A stretch of 64,000 nucleotides of DNA from Ehretia macrophylla (Eukaryota; Streptophyta; Magnoliopsida; Boraginales; Ehretiaceae), in the NCBI GenBank assembly GCA_037974665.1, contig CM075777.1:9075001-9139000 (forward strand). Reading direction: 5' to 3'. A program made the position numbers and the translations under genes. The stretch's first letter is position 1, and each line of letters opens with the position of its first letter. This document shows positions 1 through 11,600 of the stretch, one piece after another. The notes beneath the pieces were generated by a model. The model had not been told where the DNA came from. It saw only the letters and a program-made list of their open reading frames with translations, and did no database searches.

Positions 1-2
1 AA

Positions 3-92
3 CTGTACATTGTTCCTCCTCCTGAAAAGAGTTTCACATATACGTTTGTCGGGGGAGGAGGAGGGGAGGGTCTGATGCTGTATAAATTTTGA
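3..92 (+). CDS. Possible C-terminal exon of an unidentified protein entering from the left
   Basis: From base 3 one frame is open for 29 codons and ends in TGA at 90-92. It reads like coding sequence: a proline run (VPPPEKSF), then a glycine-rich stretch and LMLYKF before the stop, in a region richer in GC than the DNA after it. I do not recognise the family. The start and any splice site lie outside the window. AT-rich sequence follows at once, as expected of a 3' UTR. The stretch is short, so chance openness is possible. Confidence 0.3.
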   Translation: MYIVPPPEKSFTYTFVGGGGGEGLMLYKF

Positions 93-114
93 ATTTTCAC
101 TTGAAAACTGTACC

Positions 115-620
115 TTTAGAATCATCTTAGAGATTTCAATTTCAAATACTGGCGCCAAAGCAAATAAAAAATTTTGGATCTAAGAATTTGCAAGTTCATT
201 TTAGTATAAGCTTTTTGGAGCTCTCATCCTTTGCATCACGGCCAGTCCCACTTCTGGCACCCTTGGTGTCCATCAGCACTGCTATGACAAGGTGGAGGGT
301 GAATGTGGGAGAAATTTTAGGGTCTTTCTTGAAAGACTTTTCTGTAGAACCATATTTTACATTTCAATTTAAAGTAGAAGGTCTAAAGAGAGTGGAGCTA
401 AGAATCTGCAACTTCATTTCAGTTATTAGCTGTTTCGAGCTCTCAACCTTGATTAGCATCAGGGGGGCATCCTGCTCCATGTCCCCCTGGTGCCCACGCT
501 GAACCTCCCTGAGGCAAGAGGGGGGGTTGTTTGCAGGGTTGTAGTCTCCTTGATCAGCCCCTGCAAAGTCTTATGCCGAGCTTCATCTCAGTTGTATTCA
601 TCTGTATTTGTTTATGCTCT
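115..620. repeat. Diverged tandem duplication, about 220 bp period
   Basis: Two copies of a unit are visible about 218-227 bases apart. Both share 'atttcaattt', then 'agctaagaat.tgcaa.ttcatttcag'-like sequence (near 183 and 401) and 'gagctctcaacctt' (near 219 and 437), followed by 'catca' and a 'ccctggtgcccac'-like stretch. A weaker third match lies at about 570-605. No conserved reading frame links the copies. If the upstream exon is real, this lies in its 3' UTR or just beyond. Confidence 0.5.
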
Positions 621-1500
621 CACAGTTTATCGATACTGCTCAGAATCCTTTTCCGAGCCATATGTCCCCCCTTATATATTATTTGCGTATATATTCTGAA
701 TTTTTGGCCCTTGTTTGCAGGAATGAAGGGCATGCTTATGAGGGCTGCAACAACAAGGAAGCTCTATGTATTTTTCTTTCATGGGTTTCTGTAGCCTTAA
801 TAATGTACTAGGAACTTGAGCTTTTATGTATCAACTTCTACTACTGTGTATGGAACCTTGTTTGCCCTCCCTCACCCTATTTTTTAGGTGCTGATTTGCT
901 GAATGTTTGTTTATGCTATTTGAAGTATAAAAAAGTCTACAACTTTATGCACTCTCAGATACTCTCTGTTAACTTTTTTTTCGCTAAGCAAGCAGTGTGT
1001 ATTTTTTAGATACGCTCGTTAACTTGAGCAAACCTGTGATTTATACTTTCTCAAGAAGGGTTTAGCAAGCATAAAAGAAAGGAAATGTTGATAAAGCATG
1101 AAGGAAAGGGAAGATTAATGCTTGTTTGGATTAAATAAAATTATAAAGGAGAATATCATAAATGATTATGCATTTTTTGTCTGTTTTGGAAACGAGATGA
1201 AACAGAGAGAAATTTTAATGACAAATTGTTGTATTCATCCTTAATGAATCAGAAAGTCAAAGTGAAAATAAAACAAAAAAAAAAAAAGAAAAGAAAGAAA
1301 ATGACGCGCATAATAAGATTTAGGAAATATTAGGACTCTTTTTTCCTTTTTGATTCTAAATTGGAAAATTAAAAAAAAAATCGTTGATGGAAGGGGTTAA
1401 TGCAGTTTCTCCTATTCTCGTTATTAATTCAACTGAACCAAAAAACAAAAAAAATTAAAGAATTTCTCCCTATCTGATCCCTTTTTCCCATTTTTTCCAG
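621..1500. other. AT-rich intergenic DNA, no gene seen
   Basis: A splice-acceptor-like 'ttgtttgcag' ends at 720, but no exon can be supported after it. 'gcttgtttggatt' at about 1120 resembles MITE ends found elsewhere in the window. Otherwise A-runs and low-complexity sequence. Confidence 0.4.
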
Positions 1501-1501
1501 A

Positions 1502-1670
1502 CTCAGATATAGTATTAAAAGCGGTTTTGAATTCTCTCATATTAAATAACATTATGAGAGAGAATTCAATAGTAGTAAATTTTTTCCCGATTCAAACATA
1601 GTATTAGAGACAGGTTTGAATTATTTCATATCAAATAACATTATGAGAAAGAATCTAATAATGATAAATT
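1502..1670. repeat. Tandem pair of a short palindrome-bearing repeat
   Basis: Two roughly 85-bp copies each contain 'gtattagag/aag...ggttttgaatt', then 'tcatat(t/c)aaataacattatgag' and a tail 'aataatgataaatt'. The core is partly self-complementary (ctcata...tatgag). The same core recurs singly at 2945-3180 and about 6490-6545, so it is a dispersed local family. Confidence 0.55.
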
Positions 1671-1991
1671 ATTCATGTAATTATATACAGTTATATTAAA
1701 ATGATTTGGATAATTCACCTCTTTTAAATCTCTCTGATAATGTCATTGAATATGAAAGGATTTAAACCCGTTAAGGCTTAGCACGATAACGAATGACCGG
1801 AGCATAGCGGACCTACGCAGAATTGCTAAGAGATCCCAGAAACGAACTCCACAAACTGAAGAAATATTCTCATTGAGTTCTACCCTTATCAATTAAGACA
1901 TTATTGATATTGAAAATCGCTTTAGCATTCGATCCAGCTTGTCACAACCAATGCTAATCTGTGCGGGACTTGAATTCTCTTGTAACGTACT

Positions 1992-2109
1992 AACATTTGT
2001 AGATATTCAAATAGTAAACAATAAGATTATTTGGTTATTAGAGGTCTAATTCTCATTCCATATTCCAAATGCGAGGGTGGGCATTATTTCTTGAATATCT
2101 ACAAATGTT
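1992..2109. repeat. 19-bp perfect inverted repeat with 80-base spacer
   Basis: The left arm at 1992-2010 is matched base for base by its reverse complement TTGAATATCTACAAATGTT at 2091-2109. The spacer is AT-rich and has no second inverted block. It could be a MITE remnant or a hairpin transcript. No target duplication was found. Confidence 0.6.
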
Positions 2110-2944
2110 TTGTAGTTTGGGTAATTTTGAGTAATACTGGATCGAATGTAAGAGCAACCCGTACGTATATGTTTATTTTGGTATCGATTCCTTGAGTTCC
2201 TTCATAGAGGAGCTGGCATTCATTACCTCTATTTGAGGAAGATGAAATGAATGCTTGAATATGAATATTTGTAGCGAGGGACAAATCTAAGATGTTTTAC
2301 TGAATGGATTGGAAGAACATAATTACCGGAGATATGAAGACTAAGTGAGGACTAATATATTGGTTGATAGAAAAAAAAACATTAAAGTATTTCAAAACAT
2401 TTTCAAAGAATTTTATGGCATCAACGAGAATTATGGATTGGTATACGAGGCTACAACCTCCATGGAATCAATTTTATCTCAAATCTAGGAGTATTTTAAA
2501 AATATTTTAGTCTGAAAAATCAATTAACCCTCATTAAAAAAATTAATTCCGATTAAAAAAATTCTCAATCCGCGCATATATTTCCGCCCACGCTTGTAGC
2601 ATTAGCTAATTTCATAAGCACATTTTCATCATGTTGGCCTTATCTTTTTGAATAATGAAACTTGGCCACAAGTATTGACTTCTTGTTCCATTTATCCTTT
2701 AGATGCGTGATGCTAATTGTTGTCAAACTTTGAGGCCAATTAAAGCGAAAACAGGCCTGCCTAATTGAAGCTGGTTCGTGCACCATGCCTAAACGCGGAA
2801 TAAACGCATGTATTCATCGTACCTGCAAATCTAGTCCGCGCCCAAGTTCTTGTCTGCGGCATACACTCTTCACGTGCCACAATGTGTGACAAAACAATTC
2901 AACCCCAGATTTTGACTGCATGTAATCTTGTATTATGGGAAGTA

Positions 2945-3180
2945 TACAATGAATTTGAATTTTTTCGTAACATTATAATATTACGAGAGAGATTTAGTAG
3001 TGATAAATTGTCTAATTTTTTTTCTTCATAATTTGGATCTCCTCATAACGTTATGATATTACATGAGGAATCATATAGTTGTGAACTGTTTAAATTATTT
3101 TATCATAATTATATTAATTATAATAGTGTACGGTGAATTTAAATCCCTCATAATGTTATAATATTTCGAGAATAATACTT
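2945..3180. repeat. Three further copies of the palindrome-bearing repeat
   Basis: At about 2948-3012, 3040-3095 and 3128-3178 the pattern 'gaatttgaat...cgtaacattataatatta.gagagat.tagtagtgataaattg' repeats with divergence. It matches the pair at 1502-1670. Confidence 0.45.
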
Positions 3181-4841
3181 CTTTGACACAAAATGGACAC
3201 ATACCAATGCTAAAGTTTGTTATTATTGTTTTTTTTTGCTAAGTAAGTAAATTGTATTGGTCAAAACGTGTACAAACAGTCAAAAAGGATAACATTCCGT
3301 AGGTACAAGAGTCCTAAGAAATAAGGATACTTTCCTCAATATTCCAAGCTCGACATATATTCTTATTTATCATTGTTTTTGTTCATGAAGATGCTTAAGC
3401 CAATAGCTTAGCGTCTATATTTGTCTTGCTCTTGTCAAAGTTGAGAGGTACAAAACCTGTACAGACTGATCTAAGATGCTTTTATGCTTTCACCTGATTA
3501 ATTAAAAATTTAATTGTTTCACATAAATAAATATTAGATATTCAAATTAGTATATAATATTTTAAACTACTTTATCGTATATGAATTGATTTTAGAATTC
3601 AACCTATGTTGGTATCATGGATAAGTGATCTAGTGGATGTTACTCCCTTACCAAGGAGTATCTGACAATCTTATCAAGAATGGTGATTCATGTGTAAGCA
3701 TCCAAATCTAACCCCAAGATTAAATATAAATCATTAGTATTGAAATTACAGATAATTTTTGAAATTGTATTTTTACAGAAAAAAATTGTTAACATAATTA
3801 TAAAATTATGTGTTATAATCTCCACTGACAAAATAATTCTAAATGTGCGCTTAGACGAAATTGTATTATGTATATCTGTAGTGCCCACCCCTACTTGTCA
3901 AGTTATGAGCAAATAGAGAGGATGGCTCAACAGGCAAAAAGATAAGAAGGCTGGAGCAACTCAACAGGTTAAGGGATAAGAAAGATTTGCAGGAGGAGAG
4001 AGTGAGGCAACTCTTTCATTTCATTCAGAAACAACAAAACACTAAAGCAAGAAAGTATTCTGCCCTGTTGTGGGTTACTGGCTTTTATCTCGTGTGATTT
4101 GAAAATGAACATTTTAGTCCGTGAATTAAAAACGATGTATTTGTCCTCATTTAGGAAAAGTTAGAACTTTCTAGTTTTAGCTGACTGCTTGACTATTTTA
4201 TTTATCGAATTGCCGATTTCTGATTCTTGGTTCAAGATTTTGTGTTTTACTTGTTTTGTTTGTTTGGGTATACAAAGGATTTTATTAATTATCAAAATAT
4301 GTACAAACAAAAATGGAAAAAGTTGTTAGTAAAGAGCAATGCATTTCGCTAGGGTTTTGGTCTAACGGTAATATTATTTGTTGTATACAAGAAATTGTAA
4401 ATTTAAGTTTCGCTAATTATATTATACGACCTTAAATTTTTTTGAATGAAAAAAGAAAAAAAAAAGAAAGAACAATGCATTTCCCCTCGTTTGGGAAAGT
4501 TGAAACTAACACATCCAAACAAATGATCCCGGCTGATTTGGATTCTAAATAACATAATAAGTTACGAAAATGATTAAATTAGATAAAGAAATAATACAAT
4601 TATTTGATTTTCATACTTAATTAATCAAATCATTTCATTATTATTAATTTTCTTAATAACGTTATTACGATTTTACAGAATTTTAATCCATCTCCAGCTA
4701 AACGATGCTTGCTATATGTGATCTCCGCCTCGACTAATTATGTTAGAAGGATTTTATTTTTTCACCTCTTGTCCCCAACTATATACACACCATTTGAAAT
4801 TCAAACCTTAACCGATACGGACCTCGATTCCCTATTTATGA
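3181..4841. other. AT-rich intergenic DNA, no gene seen
   Basis: Short scattered ORFs only, none with family resemblance, codon bias or splice context. 'tttgtttgggtatacaaaggattttattaattatcaaaatatgtacaaac'-type AT-rich DNA predominates. Confidence 0.4.
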
Positions 4842-5186
4842 CTCTGTTTGTTTGTCGTAAAATAACTTGTTCCGTTTGTTTGCTGTAAAATAATTTGTTA
4901 GGAAAAAATATTTTCAAAAAATAAAATATTGAAAAATATTATTTGGTGTTTGAGTTCTGGAAAATATTTTCTTCTCCTAAAGAATATGAAAATATTTTCT
5001 TAAACTTTGTACTAATCGTAATATTTGACCAAATTTTTTTTTTCAATTGATTAATTTTTTAGTGTTACCAAATACCGAAAAATTAGAAAAAAGTAGCTAC
5101 TCTTTTTCCATTAACTAATTTTTTAGTGTTATTAAACATAAAAAAAAATATTTTTCGAAAAAATATTTTACGACAAACAAACGGAG
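4842..5186. mobile_element. MITE-like element with 23-bp terminal inverted repeats
   Basis: The left end at 4842-4864 and the reverse complement of 5164-5186 match at 22 of 23 positions (shared core GTTTGTTTGTCGTAAAATA). The interior is about 300 bp of AT-rich, non-coding DNA full of A- and T-runs. A second, imperfect copy of the left end follows at about 4871-4890. TATG occurs next to both ends, but no clear target duplication can be set. Superfamily not assigned. Confidence 0.6.
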
Positions 5187-5481
5187 CCTATGTTAGAAAG
5201 ATGGTTCCGCAGAAAGTTTAAATTCAGTGGGCGCAATACAATGGGCTGTGGCCTGTTGTACACGTAGAATCGAATAGAATAGAGACGAAGCAACAACTCG
5301 CTGAAGTGACAGAAGTTATCCTTTCTTTCTACAAGATAACTGTAATAGGTTCACTTTTTTTTTATTTTTTATAATTCTTTTTGTATATATTGATTAGGGT
5401 ACACATTACAAGTGGATCATAATTAATTTGGAATAAAATTCAATTATAAGATTCCCATGAATGTGGGGGGACAAACACTAA

Positions 5482-5926
5482 CCCCTGTTTGGATTGTCTA
5501 AAGGAAAGGAAAGTAAAGTGGAGGAAGAAAAATAAAGGAAAGGAAAAGAAATAAATTATTTGGTTTGGATTAAAAAATAATAATAATAGAAATGAAAAGA
5601 AATGATTTTATGATATTTTGTTTAGATTGGAGAAGGAAAATGATAATTTTAAATGTAAAATTACTTAAGTATTTTTTTTTTTTTATTGTTATAACCATGA
5701 GATATGTAGGGATAAAATAGACTTTTTATACAAAATATTTCATTTCCTTCCGAAACACCCAAATTTAGAAAGATTGCAAAATCTTTCTCATTAAAAGAAA
5801 TAGAAAAATTTTAGAACCCCTCCATAACTTTTTATTCCTCTAAAATTGCCATCCAAACAAGGGAAAGGATTGAAAAATCCCTCCCTAACCTTTTCTTTCC
5901 TTTATTATTGCCAATCCAAACAAGCT
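5482..5926. mobile_element. MITE-like element with TGTTTGGATTG ends
   Basis: TGTTTGGATTG at 5486-5496 is mirrored by its reverse complement at 5912-5922. Inside both ends lies a purine-rich 'aaaggaaag' zone in inverted orientation. A third, internal copy of the end motif ('ccatccaaacaagg') at about 5849 suggests a rearranged or nested element. No ORF and no convincing target duplication. Confidence 0.45.
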
Positions 5927-6038
5927 TAAGGAGTAGAAACTATTAATTTAATACAATCCCATACAAAGTGAAAAGAATATTAATCACCTACAAAATTAAA
6001 AGTGTGATTTCTATATAAAAAATTTACATGTTAGTATA

Positions 6039-6166
6039 GGATTTGAACTTGAGATCTCTCGATATCAAGGCCTCAACTAGACCTCATTGTCCTTCATAAG
6101 TTCAATTGTTCTTGTGGGATTCAAACTTCAAATATCTTGATATCAGGGTTCAACTAACCATCATTA
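6039..6166 (-). repeat. Two tandem SINE-like tRNA-promoter modules
   Basis: Read on the minus strand, each copy (6039-6088, 6117-6166, about 78 bp apart) carries a box-A-like 'GGTCTAGTTGAGG' followed by 'CTTGATATC' and a box-B-like 'AAGTTCAAATCC'. This is the layout of the head of tRNA-derived plant SINEs. No poly(A) tail or target duplication is clear, so these may be truncated copies. Confidence 0.4.
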
Positions 6167-8200
6167 TTATACTTTATATTGGTGAACTTATATTTGGGCT
6201 AGTGGGTCTATACAAAAAGAAACATAACATTTGTATGTAGTATTCAAGGAAAAAATTAAATATTTATGTATTCTTAATTAAAAAGTTTGATTAACCTGTT
6301 TTTCATTGATAAAAAATATATTTATATAGTTAAAAAAACTATATATTTTAACCTTCAATGAGAAGAACTTCTAGATTCTTCCTCGTCCTTAATAGGTTAA
6401 ACTTGTTACAGGGAACTTTAGATCTATTTATTTCCTTTACTGTCACCAGTAATTGATCAATAGGAAAAAGTTTTAAAATATTATTGATATAATCATAATA
6501 ATTTACTAAATTCCCCTCATAATATTATAAACGAATTTAGATACCGGTAAATATGTTGAGGTCTGAAATATTCATCTTTCTCTATATTAAGAACTAACCT
6601 ATTCCATCCCGACAAAAAAAAAAAAAAAAAAGAACTAACCTATTCCATCAAAGGCAAATTATTTTTTGAATGTGACTCGCATTGGAAGGCTATTCAAAAT
6701 TTTCAAAGCCATATCACGTCAAGAGGACGAAATGGCATTAAGTTTGTCTTTTTGCTTCCATTTGTTTCTTTTTTTTGAGGTGAAAATTACTTTAGACATG
6801 ACTATGTTGAATTTATAATAAAATTATAAATTTTGTGATACAATGATATGTGCCAACTCATATTTTAAATTAATCAAGGATTGATAAATATTTGTAATAA
6901 AGAGTATAAATTCAAATTTAAAATTTTTAATCACAATAAATTATTATTCAATTATTTTAAAAAAATGCTAATATTTGTCATATTCCTTCCAGTTGGTGAA
7001 AGGGTAAAATGATTCGATGAAAGAACTTATCAGGAGAAATGGGCCAAAGTACCTTTTGACTTTTCAGGGAAAGTAGTACTATGTATCTATTTATTTTCTC
7101 AAAAAAGCAATGGGAGCATTTTGTATTCTAGTCAACCGGCTTTTATTGGTTCAAAAAAAAAACAAACCGGCTTTTATTCAAAGTGAAATCATACATTTGA
7201 CTCCACTGTTTTTGAGTCGTTATGGTCTTTGTTTTGATCCTATAAATAGAAAGGGGTGACATTTCGAAAATGTAATGATTAAAGAAATGAAAATGCCAAA
7301 AAAGGATAACAAAACAAGAGAGAGAAAAAAAAAAAACTTGTGTCCGATTCTGCTTACACATTAGTATGAGAGTAGCACGTCTAATTCACCGGGCGCAAGT
7401 ATTTTTTCCAAAAAAAAAAAAAGTCAAGAACTACAAATGAAAAGACAAGATCAACTTTATTTTGGTTGGAAAAAATCTTTTTTATTCAAAATATAACTTT
7501 TCAATCCTCTACACTACCAGCTGTGCTATTCCAACCATTCCCACTGTATCATCCTCATTTTATTAGACGACTGGGGTCTATGTCATAAAGAAAAGAAAGT
7601 AATCTTTCGTTATCAATTTTCGAGGGTGAATTTTCTTTCTTATTCAAAATATAACAACATAATTTGTGTTCTTCAAAATTTAAATTGAGAAAAAGAAATA
7701 TAATTATACATTCCCGGGTCGAAACATTAGTAAAATGGAAAAAATTATTCACGGATTTAGATTCTTTTATAGTAACGTGAGGACTCGCATAATCGTATAT
7801 TGTCAAACATGCCACGAGCTAAGCAATTTTGAAAATTTTGGAAGTCCGTTAATTTTCTCTATTGGTTTTTTTTTTTTGTCAATTTTCTCTATGGTAATTG
7901 TAGAAAATTGCTACAATACTTGCTGCATCTTAGATTTTTTCACTTACCCGACAAAAGAAAAAAAAAAAAAAACCTTAATTTAATTCTAACGTTGGTTGTA
8001 CGAGGATATATATACGAGTTGCGTGAAAGTGCATTGAATCACCGTAAAGGTCCACATGACATTCTCAGTTGCCCATTATATTCTTTGCATCACCCCCTTC
8101 TGGTCCAAAGTCCACTAGACAAGAGGTTTGAAAATTGTGTACCGGTGAAATATCACATGGCATGCCCAACTTGAAATATCGCTGTTCACAGCCGGCAGAT
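6167..8200. other. AT-rich intergenic DNA, no gene seen
   Basis: Contains another copy of the dispersed palindrome-bearing repeat (about 6490-6545: 'cccctcataatattata'), a long A-run near 6615 and many short chance ORFs. A tract of T/A-rich DNA resembling plant intergenic sequence; no family resemblance found. Confidence 0.4.
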
Positions 8201-8201
8201 C

Positions 8202-8340
8202 TATATTGTATAATCACGAGAGTTATAATTTTTACTGATCTCATAAAATTATTTAAAATCTTTTCATATTTTTTATATTGTATAATTATGAGAATTACAA
8301 TCTTTACAGACCTCACAGATTTATTTAAAATCTTTTCATC
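8202..8340. repeat. Diverged 72-bp tandem duplication
   Basis: 'tatattgtataat.a.gagagttataat.tttac.ga.ctca' begins at 8202 and again at 8274. Both units end in 'atttatttaaaatcttttcat'-like sequence. No coding frame is preserved between the copies. Confidence 0.6.
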
Positions 8341-9037
8341 TCTACTATTTTTGCTCACTCCCTAAACTCTTTCGAAATAGAGGGTGGTAGATGATTAAAC
8401 GGCCTAAAAAGTTGATATCGAGATCACAGATTGAAGATTAGTTAGTTCAGAACTCAACGAAAAACTCTTTACAAGTGACTGCCTTGAAGTTATTCCTTGG
8501 AGCATTTGTGTTTCACATTTGGAAAGAACGCAATTTTAGAATCCACCAAACGAAACTTTTTCAGAAGATATTATTTTGAAGGATATTATTTTTTATGTTA
8601 GATCTAAACTTTTTTAAGGTTGGAAAGTCATGACTGAATCAGACAATTTGTATTGCTTGGAACATTGAGGAACGTTTGATTCTATAATCCCTTTGATGGG
8701 GCATATTGTACATATTTTTTACCGTAAATAATACAACAGATTGTTTTTAGCACAAAAAAAAAAATATATCTTTTCATACTTTCGATATTTTCAAATAACA
8801 CTACTTACTCTTCACAAATTTAGTTACATAACCCCCTTAATTTTTACTTAGTTCTTATTAATAAAATATTTTAAATTTGCACCTATCGTTAGTCACTACA
8901 TATCTCAATTAACCATGGTTTTTTCTTTGTCATGCAATTATCATATACTTTTTTTTTTTTTTTGTCAAAGCAATTAACATATACTAATAAGCAACAAAAT
9001 AGTACAATTTTATCCTACTCTTAAGGGAATTGAATGA

Positions 9038-9071
9038 ATATGATAATTGCTTATCAAAGCAATTATCATAT
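9038..9071. repeat. Perfect 15-bp stem, 4-base loop hairpin
   Basis: ATATGATAATTGCTT at 9038-9052 is followed by a 4-base loop and its exact complement at 9057-9071. Related inverted segments flank it ('aataagcaacaaaata' near 8985 and 'tattttgttgcttatt' near 9069), so the whole 8935-9095 stretch may be a decayed foldback element. Confidence 0.65.
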
Positions 9072-9683
9072 TTTGTTGCTTATTAGTACAACTTCCCTTT
9101 AGTCCTTAAAATACATTGAAATTGAATGAATTTTTCTTTTTTGGGTCAATAAATTGAATGAAGTTGAATTCAATAACAATGTTTACGATATCATTCATAA
9201 TCGGCGTAACTCTCCAGCAATTAACCATGGTTGATGAGCTACCGCCTAACCTAGTCCTTTTTCTGAAGCAACCCAAACATCTTTGGCAAAAGTGGGCCCC
9301 CTTGTTATATTTGTACCCCTCTCTTCTTTTTGTTGTTGCTAATTTGAAAAAATATCCCCACTTAACTAACTCATGAGATATAAATCGAATTAGTTGTCAA
9401 CTACTGATATCGGATACGACATATTTGTACCTTTATGCTTTTCAAGATTTGACTAGACATTTTATTTTCTTCCTTTTTTTTAACGCCCCACCCTCACTAA
9501 TTTTCCAATAAAATTCAAACCCTAATTTTCTAACTATTAAGAAGAGTAATTACCACTACTCATGAATCTCTTGACTTCACTCTTGTTTCTCAAAAACAAG
9601 TTCAATTTTTGATAGCACAAGAAAAGAGCAAAAGAACTAGGTCAGTTGACATAATCAAACATTAGACGGCATACTTAATTAAT
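9072..9683. other. Intergenic DNA, no gene seen
   Basis: One 72-codon ORF (9158-9376) lacks family resemblance and codon structure. The rest is AT-rich spacer. Confidence 0.35.
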
Positions 9684-9817
9684 GGGAAAAGACCAATTTA
9701 ATCCCTGAGATTTAACATAAAAACTAAATAAGTTCCTGTAAAATTATATTTTTTTAAAGTATAAAGACTTGTTTGGTCTTTATACTAAATTTCAGGGACT
9801 AAATTGATTTTTTTTCT
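9684..9817. mobile_element. Small Mutator-like MITE with 9-bp target duplication
   Basis: The flanks carry TTAATTAAT on both sides (9675-9683 and 9818-9826), the 9-bp size typical of Mutator-like insertions. The termini are inverted: 'caatttaatccctgagattta' on the left against the reverse complement of 'taaatttcagggactaaattg' on the right. The 134-bp element could fold almost completely. The low complexity of the duplication slightly weakens the call. Confidence 0.55.
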
Positions 9818-10362
9818 TTAATTAATTAACAAATGCTTTTTATATTTCTCCCTCTTATTTTGACATTATAACTTGATATACATATAGGAAGTAATAAATA
9901 AACTAGTAAAAATGAGCTGATATCTAATATTTCTCTTAAACACGTACGGGTCTTGAAAAAGGTTGGAAAAACTAGGGGAGATACGAAGCAGCCGTAGAAA
10001 ACCTTTTCTGTTTTTTGATTTTTGGTCAAAGTAGACAACCTTTTATAGGCATATTAGTTTTGTATGGGATTTATCTCTTTTTCTTGTGTACAATATTAGA
10101 ATTGATTCATTCTTTTTCTTCTTTTGGCAAAGATCAAAATATTTGAAACTTCTAACCTACTTAATGCTTTTTCTCTTTTAGACAATATTTGATCTCCCAA
10201 CGATTCTTTAGAAACAATTCAATCTTAAATTCTCTACCTACGGGGATCAAAGTAGAACAATTTTTTTCTTATAAGTTGCATAAACCTCTAATATTTATCT
10301 AAAAAGGGAAGTAACACAACAAACATCAACCAGAGAAATAAGAAATGATAGAAAATCAGAGT

Positions 10363-10468
10363 AAAACAAATGGTATCTTTAGTAGTAGATTCGATAAAAA
10401 CAAATGGTATCTTTAGTAGTAGATTCGATAAAAACAAATGGTATCTTTAGTAGTAGATTCGATAAAAA
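10363..10468. repeat. Three identical 34-bp tandem repeats
   Basis: The unit containing 'caaatggtatctttagtag' occurs at 10363, 10397 and 10431 without a single difference. Perfect identity in otherwise diverged intergenic DNA implies very recent expansion (or an assembly artefact). Confidence 0.9.
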
Positions 10469-11590
10469 CTTTCAAACTTATGAATCTCAAATTTCTCCCT
10501 TTCCTTTGTCAAAAAAAACGTAGAGTTTCATTTTAAAATCAGTTGTATTGGATAATGTAGCTCATGATCTTATGGTCTTGGAAATTTATATTTATCCTTA
10601 TTGGATAATTGGATTATCTCAAAACTTCCTTTCACGTGTGATCTATGATTGACTGTTGAAAAGAATTAATAATACATAAGGCATGAAACAAGAATAATTG
10701 AATATTATATGGATAAAGTTGAATTAAGAACGGACTCCAATACCATATTAAAAGCGTCCCCTCATATGCAAATTTAAGCTACGCATATCAAAATGGAATG
10801 CTAGTGACGGGATTTGAATTCAAAACTACTTTCGTAATTAGGGCTCCAATACTATATAAATAACTCATCTCATTTAAAAGTTAAACTTTTAAAACATATG
10901 TATTTAATTAGTTTATCGTTTCCAATACTCCTATTCACTACAAAGTGTGGGAATTGGAATGTTATATGTCCCAATAATTATGTCTTTTTTTATTTATATA
11001 TATTTGAAAAACACCTCACAAAATTGAATATCACAGTTTGATTGGCAAAATATTGATGGCTTCATAACGACTCTTATGATCACCTTCCCATATCAATGCA
11101 CCGTCAATTGTAAAAATCTCAGAGATGTTGCGATCGAAGTTTGTAAATAAAGATAATCTTATAATATTATAATATATTGAATGAAATTCAACTATTTTAA
11201 ATTTTTCATCATTTATTAGAATTATATTAATAATTCACAATCACAACCATTAAATTTTACTCATGATATCATAAGATTTTGAACATTGTGACTTTCAATT
11301 TGCATGTTCTGCCTAAAACCTTTTTTTTCCTAGAAGTTGCATTAACGCGGAAAATTGAATTCAGAGGTACAAAAATGTGGAAAACAAGAGTAAAAAGTAG
11401 ACGCCCGAAGGCTGTTGACTAATCACTGCTGTAACACACACACACACACACAGAGGGGAGAGAGAGACTGCTTTTTCTTTGGTTTAGAGAGATATCAACT
11501 AATACTATTTATTAACGATACAGAGGGAATATTACTCTTCTTTTGTCCTTCTCAAATAACAGTTGTAAGACTAATAACGTATGATTTATA
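10469..11590. other. AT-rich intergenic DNA with an (AC)n microsatellite
   Basis: No gene is recognisable. An (AC)n tract of about nine units lies at about 11435-11452, followed by 'gggagagagaga'. Confidence 0.45.
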
Positions 11591-11600
11591 TAATTTTTTG

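Noticed and set aside
7555..8365. Several 80-97-codon ORFs on both strands
   Set aside because: AT-rich chance ORFs; one pair is created by the 72-bp tandem duplication.
10363..10468. CRISPR-like array
   Set aside because: The units are directly contiguous without variable spacers, and this is plant nuclear DNA.
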